A stretch of DNA of 11,596 nt from Conidiobolus incongruus B7586 (taxonomy: Eukaryota > Entomophthoromycota > Entomophthoromycetes > Entomophthorales > Conidiobolaceae). Numbering within the stretch: the first letter of the stretch is position 1; each line of letters begins with the position of its first letter. The translations under genes were made by a program, and so were the position numbers. Shown here piece by piece: positions 1-7,782 of this stretch. Below the pieces are notes generated by a model. That model was not told where the DNA came from. It saw only the letters and a program-made list of their open reading frames with translations, and searched no databases. The stretch is from positions 1 to 11,596 of the forward strand of contig JNEM01006204.1 in NCBI GenBank assembly GCA_000697335.1. The letters run 5' to 3'.

Positions 1-620
1 TTATTATCAATGGTAAAAGGAATATTTAAAATAGCTAATATTTTATTTTACCATCAAGTACATCTATTAGGTGATAATTTTATATCATCTCAACAGATCA
101 TAATAATATGAACCTTAATATATACAGTATAATATAGTTAATGATGTTGAAAATATTTCACTAGAATATAATGAATAAAAATGATTATTTATATAAACTC
201 ACTATAATATTCGATGATCTCAGAAATATATTACACTAAACATATATTGGTTGTTAAAACCTGTAAAATATCAACAAGTAAGTTGATTTAATTCTAAGCT
301 AAGCTGAGATGGATCCAATAAACTTGACAATGAATTAAGAAATTGTGGACTGCATTTTTCTACCTGAATTAGTAATAATTGAAAAGAATTGCCCTTTATT
401 ACCCGTCCCGCAATTCATTAAAAATTTAATTGAAATTCTGGTTTCAAATAACCATTTAAAGTTACAATTAATCTGCGTAAAAAAATATGCGTAAGTAGCA
501 TGAATAAAATTGACTGAGCAGCTGAGCTTTAGGATAAATTATATCAAATTTATTACCATATATGTTTATTAAGCTTGAATAGTGGCTAGTAAATTAGTAA
601 TTATGCTTGATTCGAAACTA
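1..620. other. Intergenic, no gene seen
   Basis: No convincing ORF or RNA gene is visible on either strand. The only compositional oddity is a short G+C-rich stretch near 393-413 (ttacccgtcccgcaattc) in otherwise A+T-rich DNA. It could be a remnant of a repeat end, but no partner copy is present in the window. The stretch probably includes the upstream region of gene A, whose TATA element begins at 621. Confidence 0.6.
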
Positions 621-633
621 ATATTTAAAGGCC
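621..633 (+). promoter_or_regulatory. TATA-like element of gene A
   Basis: The string atatttaaaggcc lies about 65-72 bp upstream of the ATG at 695. The three minus-strand paralogues have TATATAAAGGG, TATATAAACAA and CATATAAAAGG at almost the same distance from their start codons, so position and sequence support each other. Transcription would start about 30 bp downstream, leaving a 5' UTR of roughly 35-45 nt. The start site is inferred, not seen. Confidence 0.6.
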
Positions 634-650
634 TTGGTGACATTCACCAA
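634..650. repeat. 7-bp inverted repeat TTGGTGA-cat-TCACCAA at gene A promoter
   Basis: A perfect dyad with 7-bp arms and a 3-nt centre lies directly downstream of the TATA-like element, around the inferred transcription start. It could be a dimeric factor site or a short hairpin at the RNA 5' end. Paralogue E has a weaker dyad (TCCAT-ttca-ATGGA) at the matching place; C and D have no clear equivalent. Confidence 0.4.
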
Positions 651-694
651 ATCATCAAATAACAAATTATCGATCTCTAATAACTAATCACAAA

Positions 695-868
695 ATGCCT
701 GCTATCAGTTTACAACAAATTGCTACTCTGGAAAACTTCACCATTGACCCCAAGCAACGTGAAATTACATTCCCTCGAGCTGGTCGAAACAGTATTGACT
801 CTACGAGCTCAACCTCTACAAATGGATCCAAGAAATCAAAGTCAAAATTTAAGTTTCCTTGGTTTTAA
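695..868 (+). CDS. Orphan 57-aa micro-protein, family copy A (intact)
   Basis: This is an unrecognised small protein and a member of the five-copy family in this window. The N-terminal block, residues 4-23 (I-S-L-Q-Q-I-A ... N-F-T-I-D-P-K-Q-R-E), matches copies C, D and E closely. Residues 30-49 form a Ser/Thr/Lys/Asn-rich linker. The protein ends K-F-K-F-P-W-F right at the stop codon. There is no signal peptide, no membrane segment and no cysteine, so a soluble intracellular protein is most likely; the C-terminus is strongly basic and aromatic. The ATG is chosen because it aligns with the ATG of every paralogue, has aaa before it, and lies about 70 bp below a TATA-like element. No intron is needed. 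Copy A is the most diverged intact member, being one residue longer with Asn/Gln replacements in the core. Function is unknown. Conservation between paralogues is the main proof that it is coding. Confidence 0.8.
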   Translation: MPAISLQQIATLENFTIDPKQREITFPRAGRNSIDSTSSTSTNGSKKSKSKFKFPWF

Positions 869-2010
869 CCTATCAAGGCATCTTTTAACAATCGTCCAAT
901 ACTCATGATTTGCAAATCATTTTATGTATATTACACCTTGTATTTTTAGTTAATAAATTTGAATTAATATCATCCAATATTTTATATTTTTAATTAAATA
1001 TTCCCAATTTCAATAAAAAAAATATAGTAATTTTATTGATATAGAATAGTATTTGAAATTTGAATTATTAGGACTTTAACCAATATTGATATATTATTAA
1101 CTTTAAATAACCATAATTATAGAATAGTTGCATGCTTATGGATATATGGTTTCTGTTTACCAGGTTTGAAATTAAGCAATGGTGTTTTTTAAAATGCAAA
1201 TTATTTCAATTATATTTTAATCTTTGAATAATACTACTATAATTCTGAAATTCTAATATTACTCTAAATTTTAAACAATGACAATTTTTTGAGATTGAAA
1301 AAATAAACATTTTAATATATAAGTTACAGATATATATATATATTAAAATCAATACTCTTCTTTAATATTAATAATATTTTATTAATTCTTTGTTAAGCCT
1401 TTAACACTTAACAAAAAATTCTTTTTATTAAGGGTTGAAATTTATTATTTTATAAATTAAACAAATTGTTTTGTGGAAATTTTCTTTTTTAAAAGATGAT
1501 TTTTAATTATTTAAATCAAAAATAGTTATATTAATTATATTATAATAAGTACACTAGTTATGGTAATTTTTTATAATTTTATAAATTTTATACTTATTAT
1601 ATAGAATTATAGATATCTTTATGTAATATTAAGAACACTAATTAATAATTATATAATAAAAAGATATAAAATTTAAAGTTAAATAATTTTTGAATAAAAA
1701 CTAAATAAGAATTGTATATAATATAATAATATACTATAATATTCTATATGCTTCTAAACCAAATATTTATTTTTTGTAATTTGAAAATAATTATTTTAGC
1801 TTGATATTTTAATTAATATTTTATTAAAAATTATAAAAAAAGTTATATAATATATTTATAATAATAATTTATTATAGAAGTTTTGGTCTTTAGTTATACC
1901 TTAGTGAGTTTTGTTTAATTATAACTATTTTAACTTTTTTTATATTTAAGTTAGATCATAAGGTATTAATTGTATATTTTTGTTAATTAATTTAAGCTTA
2001 AACTTTAATA
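869..2010. other. A+T-rich block, left part, no gene seen
   Basis: After about 900 the sequence becomes almost wholly A/T, with stop codons in every frame and very few C or G. A short dyad TGTTAAG ... CTTAACA lies near 1391-1412, followed by ttaagggttgaa near 1428, and could be a decayed repeat end. A motif ttagtgagtt near 1901 resembles the repeat unit of the Tc1-like fossil that follows. Otherwise nothing can be supported. The block is probably decayed mobile DNA. Confidence 0.5.
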
Positions 2011-2016
2011 TATATA

Positions 2017-2230
2017 CTAACCTATAAAAGTGAGTTATAAAATTAAAAATATAAATATTTCTATTAATATCTTAATTAATTTTAATTTAAATAAACTTAT
2101 ATTAAGCTATGTAATTAATATATATTTTTTATTTATAATATAATATAGAAAGTTAAATTTAGTTAATTGTTAATTTATATATTAAAACTAAAATAATACT
2201 TAAGATAAGTTATAAATTTGTAAGTTTTAA
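2017..2230 (+). repeat. Left inverted repeat of the Tc1-like fossil
   Basis: The arm begins near ctaacctataaaagtgag and includes the outer direct repeat (2021-2046) and the inner one, taagataagttataaattt (2201-2219). It aligns collinearly with the reverse complement of about 3361-3577: strongly over the first 30 bases, more loosely in the A+T-rich middle, and strongly again at the inner motif. The equal motif spacing in the two arms (about 175 and 180 bp) argues against chance matching of A+T-rich DNA. Confidence 0.65.
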
Positions 2231-3360
2231 TATTGATAGAAAAATTGATATCTAATATATTTATCTTTTGTTTTTTAACCTCTCTGAGTTTATAAGATAT
2301 AAAGTTAACTAGCTTCTTATATTAAGTAAAACTAGTATTATTCTAAGCATTTTAAATATACTCTTATAGTTTGTTTATATTTTTTATTAGGGGGAAAGCT
2401 TTAATTAATTTTTTTAATTAATTTTAAAAATATTTAATTAAGTTAAAATTAAAAAATTAAAGAGGTTATTTTATAATAGTTATTTTGTTATTTTTAAGCT
2501 AATTAATAATAAAGTTTATTATATAACATAAGGTATTATTTTATTAAAAAATAATATTTCATTTATTTAACTTATATTATTTAATAATTTTTTTCAATTT
2601 ATTATTTAAAATATTTTTAATATATTTTTATATTAATTCTATTATTAACTTCATAAGGATATTTTATACTTAAAGATAATATATATCCTTAAATTATAAT
2701 TAACTTACTATTATGTTTTAAGATATAATAATATAATACTCATAAAGTAATTTCTTATTTTTTTTGAAATATTTAGTTTTTTTATTGAATTTATTATAAT
2801 ATATCTTAATTTTATTAAATTAAATAACCTTATTTAAATTAATTTTAATTTAACTTTAGTGGTGATATTTAAACATTTGTTTAGTTTTATAATGGGACTT
2901 TATTAATTAAAGATGTTTTTTTTAAAATATAAGTAATATTTATTTTAATATAAAAAATATATAATATTATCTTTATTAACTTATATTCTTATATATTCTT
3001 ATAATTCTTTTTATACTTTTATAAAAATATTATACTTACTTATATTAATTAATTTATAAATATACTTTTTATCATATTTATCTATAATTTTAATATACTT
3101 AAGTTTTAGTTTAAGTGTTTTTTTACATTGTTTTTAATAACCTTAATTATAATAGATTAAATAATATTAATAATATTAATAATCTTATAAGTTAATTTAT
3201 TTTATTATAAAGTTAATTAATATGTAAATTAACTTTTTTAAAGAGAGATTTAAATATTATAATATTAATTTTAAAATATTAACTAAATAGTTTTATAATA
3301 TATATAATATAACAAAAAAAAGAAAATATATATAAGTTTTATTATTTATATTTTTTTAAC

Positions 3361-3577
3361 CTATAAATCTATAAATTTATAACTCATCTTAGTTAAATTT
3401 TAGGTTTTGATATATTAACCAATAATTAATGAAATATAATCAAATATAATTAGTTATAATTAAATAATATAGGTAAATTATATATTTTAATTTAAATTCA
3501 TTTAATTAAGAATTATTTAAGATATAGGTAAATATATAAGTAATTTTAATTTTATGACTCACTTTTGTAGGCTAATA
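3361..3577 (-). repeat. Right inverted repeat of the Tc1-like fossil
   Basis: Read on the minus strand, the outer end has gcctacaaaagtgagtcata (3572-3553) and the inner repeat has ctaagatgagttataaattt (3392-3373). It is slightly less eroded than the left arm and keeps C and G at positions that are T or A on the left, which is the direction expected from C-to-T decay. Confidence 0.65.
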
Positions 3578-3581
3578 TATA

Positions 3582-4600
3582 TATTATATATATATAACTA
3601 ATATTAGATTATTTTAATAGTTTTTTAGTTGAAATAAAAGGCTGTTTATTAAAATATTGTTTTATTTTATTAATAATTCAAAAAATAATCATTGAAATTA
3701 ATTTTCTAAATTTTAATATTTTATATAGTTTTTCTTCTGGGTATAAAATAATTTACTCCATAATATATACTTAATTCAAATAAAAAATCATTTTCAAAAG
3801 CTGTTTGTAGATTTTAAATGATTTTAAATAATTTATGCTTAAGTATTACTAATATTAAAATAAAAAATTCTAATAATCACTACTTAATTTAAGATCAAAT
3901 TTTATAATAAATTTGCAAAAGTTAATTTTTGATAAATATATATATAATTAATATAGTTTAAAATTATTTATTTTCCTATTTGCTTTTTATATATTATTTT
4001 CTGAAACCAATAATATATTTAAAGAATCAGTAATTAAAAAATTTCCTAATATTTAATTTTATAGTAATAATATGAAAAATTATCAACCAATTTTAAATTT
4101 TACAAATTATACAATCAATGTTCTTCAAAATTGAAAATTACATTTTGAAAATAATCCAGAAATTGATGATTAAGACTTTATATTTAGAAGTGAATTCTAA
4201 AGCCCATGCTTTGGAAAATCACTCATTGAAAATTTTAACAAATGAACTTGATTTAATAATCATTTATCCTCAAATTCATCAAACCAGGTGGATTTTGTTG
4301 TAGATGGATTTCGCAATGTATCCAATCTTTAGTTTATTAAATATATTCTATATATTTTGCGATTAATTGCAAGTTTGCTCTATATTCTTACCTATACTAA
4401 ACTTTAAAAACTCAGCCATGTTTCTTGTTTCATCACTATTAACGCTTCTAATCAAAATGACCTGTGTCAAATAAGGTTGTAGTGTGATACTAGAAGCAGT
4501 GAATTTAATCGCTATTGAAAGATTAAGGAAACTAAGCTAGAAATATATATGACCATTTAGCCTAAACAGCCGCATGAAAATTATAAATCAAGTCTAAGGA
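3582..4600. other. A+T-rich block end and ordinary intergenic DNA
   Basis: The extreme A+T composition continues to about 4080 and then eases. A 61-codon open frame at 4118-4303 (plus) has an ATG but no recognisable domain, no promoter signal and low-complexity Lys/Ile/Leu/Asn content, as expected of a chance ORF in this composition. Nothing else can be supported up to the decayed promoter of copy B. Confidence 0.5.
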
Positions 4601-4613
4601 CTATAATACATAT
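4601..4613 (+). promoter_or_regulatory. Decayed TATA-like element of pseudogene copy B
   Basis: The string ctataatacatat lies about 65-75 bp before the ATG at 4678, the same place as the TATA elements of the other copies. It lacks the AAAGG tail seen in A, C and E. It is read as the eroded promoter of a duplicated gene. Confidence 0.35.
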
Positions 4614-4677
4614 TGAGTTTGATAGCACTCACGGATTTCCTATCAAATATCAATCATCATAATCAATTTATTATCAA

Positions 4678-4847
4678 ATGTCTACCATTAGTTATATCAA
4701 ATTTACACTTTGGAAAACTTGATTATTGACTCTAAGCAACGTGAAATCACATTCCCTGGATCCAGTTGTAATAGTATTGATTCTACAATAAGCTCGAGTC
4801 CTATCATAAGTTCCAGAACGACCGAGTTCAAATTCCTATGGAATTAA
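4678..4847 (+). pseudogene. Micro-protein family copy B, frameshifted
   Basis: DNA homology to copy A covers the whole gene: the start codon context, the segment matching I-D-x-K-Q-R-E-I-T-F-P near 4725-4760, the Ser-rich linker and the end. The normal frame is lost by a 1-base deletion near 4709, after about ten codons, so the ATG frame ends after 14 codons. The downstream frame is still open to the usual stop, where the tail has drifted from F-K-F-P-W-F to F-K-F-L-W-N. The conserved tail is thus also damaged, and together with the weak TATA this indicates a dead copy. Its closest relative in the window is copy A, on the same strand, which suggests a direct duplication later separated by insertion of the A+T-rich block. 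Confidence 0.78.
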
Positions 4848-5313
4848 TGTAAAACGGATGTTAATTATTATGATTATATAACCCTTTATGTGTAATCTGT
4901 GGTATTATATTCTATTTTTATTGAATTTGAAATAGCAAACAAAAAATTAATATTATAAATCATGGCTTAGGTTAAAATAGTTTTTATTATTTCAACTTTA
5001 TAAAAATCATATAATTATATACTACCTTACACGATTTTGATCTTCCACTGGTTATTTTGTGTTTGTAAAAGTAAATGTGTAATTGATTATTATACGTTCT
5101 TATGTTGTTAGTGCATTTAATTTAAAAAAATACATTATTATTGAATTTGAAATTTAAAATTTGAAATACGTGTAAGATAAAATTATTTGATTCGTTTTAG
5201 ATTAGTATGTCACAAAGCAAAATATAAAATTAAACGATGTATCAAAAGTGAATAATATTGAAATGTTAGTTAAATCTATTATAAAGAAATGTATAATATT
5301 TAGTTTAAAATCC
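4848..5313. other. Intergenic between pseudogene B and tRNA-Gln
   Basis: A+T-rich, with no supported ORF. The 3' flank near 4880-4935 (tttatgtgtaatc ... ttattgaatttgaaat) loosely resembles the 3' flank of copy A near 920-966, in keeping with a duplication that included downstream DNA. A small near-tandem string of gaatttgaaat-like units lies at 5142-5167. Confidence 0.45.
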
Positions 5314-5319
5314 AAAAAA
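5314..5319 (-). terminator. Pol III T-run terminator of tRNA-Gln
   Basis: Six T residues on the minus strand follow the acceptor stem directly. The first T also serves as discriminator base 73, which is U in eukaryotic tRNA-Gln. A T6 run is a standard RNA polymerase III stop. Confidence 0.8.
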
Positions 5320-5390
5320 GCTCTGCCTGAGAATCGAACTCAGATCGCAGGATTCAAAGTCCTGAGTGCTAACCATTACACCAGCGGAGC
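5320..5390 (-). tRNA. tRNA-Gln (anticodon UUG)
   Basis: The 71-nt gene folds as a full cloverleaf. It has a 7-bp acceptor stem (GCTCCGC/GCAGAGC, with one C-A mismatch at the fifth pair), a D-arm GTGT-aatggtta-GCAC, an anticodon arm CAGGA-CTTTGAA-TCCTG with TTG at positions 34-36, a 4-nt variable loop CGAT, and a T-arm CTGAG-TTCGATT-CTCAG. The D-arm and anticodon arm agree with the usual eukaryotic cytosolic tRNA-Gln pattern. There is no intron. The A and B box promoters are internal, and the T-run follows immediately. The tRNA reads CAA codons. It lies between the two oppositely oriented groups of micro-protein genes. Confidence 0.95.
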
Positions 5391-5930
5391 ACACTAAATA
5401 AATACCTTCAATGACTTTAATGGTTATTCAAAATTATAACAAATACATACGATTAACAATTTAAATTTCATTATTAAATTATTTCAATACCTTCTTTTCA
5501 AACTTTAATCAATAACATTTTTAACTTTGCAACCAGAATAGTACATTACTATACAAGCAATTTTAACCCTATTTAAAAGCCCCAATAATTTAATTCTAAC
5601 GTTTATTTTGCTCTTTACAAGTTTTTATTGTTATTTTGTATAACAATTCTATATAATGTGTATTTGTTGGCTTATAGCAATTTTTATTATAAAATGAATC
5701 CTTATATCGATTCATTATTAGATATATTAATCATTTTATTCTTTCAATTGAACAAAGATTCATATATTAAAAAAATGAAAAATTTTCAAATACTTTTTTA
5801 ACAAAAAGATTATTGACTTTATAATAATATTTATTAATCAATTTAGAGTTCTAGATGCATGTTTAGAAAATGTTTTACAATGATATTTACAAGGATTATT
5901 TTGATATTGGATTCCAATAAAGGATAGAGA
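5391..5930. other. Intergenic between tRNA-Gln and copy C
   Basis: No supported gene. A 35-codon ATG ORF at 5694-5801 (plus) is hydrophobic but has no homologue in the window and is probably chance. An 8-bp perfect inverted repeat (AATGAATC at 5693-5700, GATTCATT at 5709-5716) overlaps its start. The 5' flank of the tRNA gene occupies the left edge. Confidence 0.45.
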
Positions 5931-5932
5931 AA

Positions 5933-6103
5933 TTAAAACCATGGAAACTTTAGCTTAAAACGTTTGGATTCAGCTTCTTGATGAGATCTTGTAGATGATT
6001 CTAGACTGCTTCTCGTTGATCCTAGGAACTCTTGTTCGCGTAATTTAGGATCAATGGTAAAGGTTTCGAAGAGTGCGATTTGTTGTAAACTGATAGTGGC
6101 CAT
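5933..6103 (-). CDS. Orphan 56-aa micro-protein, family copy C (intact)
   Basis: This is an intact copy of the family. Residues 4-23 read I-S-L-Q-Q-I-A-L-F-E-T-F-T-I-D-P-K-L-R-E. The middle (about 28-46) is Ser/Glu/Arg-rich and includes R-S-S-L-E-S-S. The tail is S-K-R-F-K-L-K-F-P-W-F, ending at TAA. It shares 41 of 56 residues with copy D by hand alignment, with the differences concentrated in the linker. There is no cysteine, signal peptide or membrane span. The start is the only ATG aligning with the paralogues, is preceded by aaa, and lies 68 bp below TATATAAAGGG. It looks like a monocistronic pol II gene without an intron. Its neighbours on the same strand are copies D and E, spaced about 1.1-1.6 kb apart, a spacing that suggests serial duplication with flanking DNA. 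The protein is unrecognised and no function is proposed. Confidence 0.85.
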   Translation of the reverse strand: MATISLQQIALFETFTIDPKLREQEFLGSTRSSLESSTRSHQEAESKRFKLKFPWF

Positions 6104-6170
6104 TTTATTTGTAATCGCTTATGGTATAAGTAATGAGTTTGAACTGATGATCAACTACTAACGAAATCAT

Positions 6171-6182
6171 CCCTTTATATAC
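6171..6182 (-). promoter_or_regulatory. TATA box of copy C
   Basis: On the minus strand GTATATAAAGGG lies 68 bp upstream of the start codon. It is the best match to a canonical TATA box among the copies, and it shares the TAAAGG core with copies A and E. Confidence 0.65.
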
Positions 6183-7530
6183 ACCAAAATAACTAATGCG
6201 TAGATAGATATTATTAATATTATTAGTAATAGTTTATAATAGATCATACAGTGTTTGAGGACTTATGGATATGTGAATATTTTAATATATTTGATTACGT
6301 AATATTCCGAATTTGTATTATTCTGGATTGTCATTTGCACTTATTTTAATCTTTTTAATCAATTCTATATTTATCAGTTTGGAAACAATTTACCAAATGG
6401 AGAAATGGTATCTTATTGTGGAACATTGCCAATTGATTGATGAAGAGGGTTTATCATTTTTGCTAGGTTACATCGCCTATTCATTACATCATACTTTATT
6501 TTATTAATTGATTAAAGTTATATTAAATATTATTTCCAAGTCAGCCAATTTTAAAAATATAAGATTTATCCATTGATAGCTATATTTAACTTACTGAATA
6601 GTTGATCATTATTATGTTTGATATTTATCATAATTTTTTGATTAAAAATAAATTATATAATTCAGTGTCAGTGTTTGGACAAGTGACAATTATTAACATT
6701 GTAATTGAAATAATAGATTATTGGGTTAGCTTTATCAATGATTAGTGCATATAAATAATGCCTATATGTAGTATTAAAAGAACAATATCAATGAAGATGA
6801 TACTAAATCATAATTATTAGCTGCCATATTTATTGAATAAAATTATTCTAGAAATTTCAACAATAATAATATTTTTAATAGAAAAATATAAAGATTGCTT
6901 TAACAAGTCATTTTGTAATGATTGAAATATAGGTTATTATACAATGTTTCAATATTATAAATAGAATAAAAAGAAAATTATCATAGTAAAATGAATTTAA
7001 AATTTATCTCGTGTCTATTCAACAGGATTACTTAGCATCATAACATCCTTCTTGAAAATTTTATTCTTGCATTGGCATCATTTCTAACCCTTGCATACTT
7101 TAAATTGATATTGAAGCTTAATATTATTACACATGATATGACTATTCTTAATCATAGTCTTATAAATGAATCGATGTGATAATACAAATTTACAATATTG
7201 ATGTAATTATTTTGTATATACAATCAATTCAAACATATCAAAAGTTGGATTGATTAGATTATTGCCATTTGGTTTGCGACTTTGGAAACTCCAATTATTC
7301 AAAAAGTTGAATTGAAGTATAAGAAATAGTTAATTATAATCATTTCCTTAAAATATTAAACTTAAATGAATAATAAGAATGCTATTAAATCGTATTTTAA
7401 TGGTATAACTTTTTATTAATTATATAAAATGTATAAATGAATGATGATATATATATATATAATAGTTATTTACAACTTTTTGCGATAGACACAGTCTTAT
7501 ACTTGAAGGAGATGGATGAATGCAAGTGAA
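6183..7530. other. Intergenic between copies C and D
   Basis: No supported gene. An open frame at about 6313-6507 (plus) lacks a proper ATG start (it opens at TTG), and its Leu/Ile/Tyr-rich content is typical of chance translation of A+T-rich DNA. A short (at)n tract occurs near 7448-7461. The stretch at 7260-7310 is slightly less A+T-rich but has no open frame worth naming. Confidence 0.45.
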
Positions 7531-7701
7531 TTAAAACCAGGGAAACTTGAACTTAAAACGCTTGGGCTCAGATTCTTGATGATATCCTGAGGTTGATTCT
7601 AAACTGCTTCTGGCAGATCCTGGAAAGACTTGCTCGCGCATCTTGGGATCGATGGTAAAAGTTTCGATGAGAGCGATTTGTTGAGGACAGATGGAGGCCA
7701 T
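7531..7701 (-). CDS. Orphan 56-aa micro-protein, family copy D (intact)
   Basis: The third intact copy. The N-terminal block is M-A-S-I-C-P-Q-Q-I-A-L-I-E-T-F-T-I-D-P-K, then M-R-E-Q-V-F-P-G-S-A and R-S-S-L-E-S-T-S, a variable stretch, and the tail P-K-R-F-K-F-K-F-P-W-F directly before TAA. It is the only copy with a cysteine (residue 5) and has Pro at residue 6, where the others have Leu; both are mild departures in an otherwise strict region. The start aligns with the other copies, has aaa before it, and lies about 71 bp below a TATATAAAC box. No intron, signal peptide or membrane segment is seen. The G+C content of the ORF is clearly higher than its surroundings, as in copy C, which supports selection on the coding sequence. 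Function is unknown. Confidence 0.85.
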   Translation of the reverse strand: MASICPQQIALIETFTIDPKMREQVFPGSARSSLESTSGYHQESEPKRFKFKFPWF

Positions 7702-7771
7702 TTTGATATTATTTACTTGAGATTTGACTTAATAATTCGAATTGATGATGAAAATATAGATCATTTCAATT

Positions 7772-7782
7772 GTTTATATACC
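7772..7782 (-). promoter_or_regulatory. TATA box of copy D
   Basis: On the minus strand GGTATATAAAC lies about 71 bp upstream of the ATG. It lacks the trailing AGG found in copies A, C and E but keeps the TATATAAA core and the spacing. Confidence 0.6.

Larger units (their letters stand above)
2011..3581. mobile_element. Degenerate Tc1/mariner-type DNA transposon with IR/DR ends
   Basis: Two long imperfect inverted repeats bound a segment of about 1.57 kb, the usual length of Tc1-like elements. The outer motif CCTATAAAAGTGAGTTATAA (left, 2021-2040) is repeated in reverse as CCTACAAAAGTGAGTCATAA (right, 3571-3552). Each arm carries a second, inner copy of the motif about 175-180 bp further in (left 2201-2219, right 3392-3373). 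This pairing of direct repeats inside inverted repeats is the IR/DR architecture known from Sleeping Beauty-like Tc1 elements. The interior of about 1.1 kb could hold a transposase of about 340 aa, but it is full of stops and is now non-coding. A weak echo of the transposase GGGS-M-W-G-C-F-S region may be present near 2861-2915 on the plus strand, where it would be expected. Ends abut TA-rich DNA, so the TA target duplication cannot be delimited exactly. Excess T/A suggests C-to-T erosion. Confidence 0.68.

Noticed and set aside
720-908. 62-codon plus-strand open frame overlapping gene A
   Set aside because: It starts at TTG and is an out-of-frame shadow of copy A, whose own frame is conserved among paralogues.
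2655-2690. AAGGATAT ... ATATCCTT inverted repeat inside the fossil element
   Set aside because: An 8-bp match of mostly A/T bases is expected by chance in this composition.
4118-4303. 61-codon plus-strand ORF
   Set aside because: It has an ATG but no domain, no homologue in the window and no promoter-like signal. Its Lys/Ile/Leu/Asn bias is as expected of random A+T-rich DNA.
5694-5801. 35-codon hydrophobic ORF with a TATATAA string about 45 bp upstream
   Set aside because: Too short and low in complexity, with no paralogue; the spacing differs from the family promoters.
6313-6507. 64-codon plus-strand hydrophobic open frame
   Set aside because: It opens at TTG, not ATG. An apparent membrane-like stretch arises easily from T-rich codons, and no supporting signals are present.
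7448-7461. (AT)n tract as a possible origin or microsatellite
   Set aside because: Very short, and many similar runs occur across the window.
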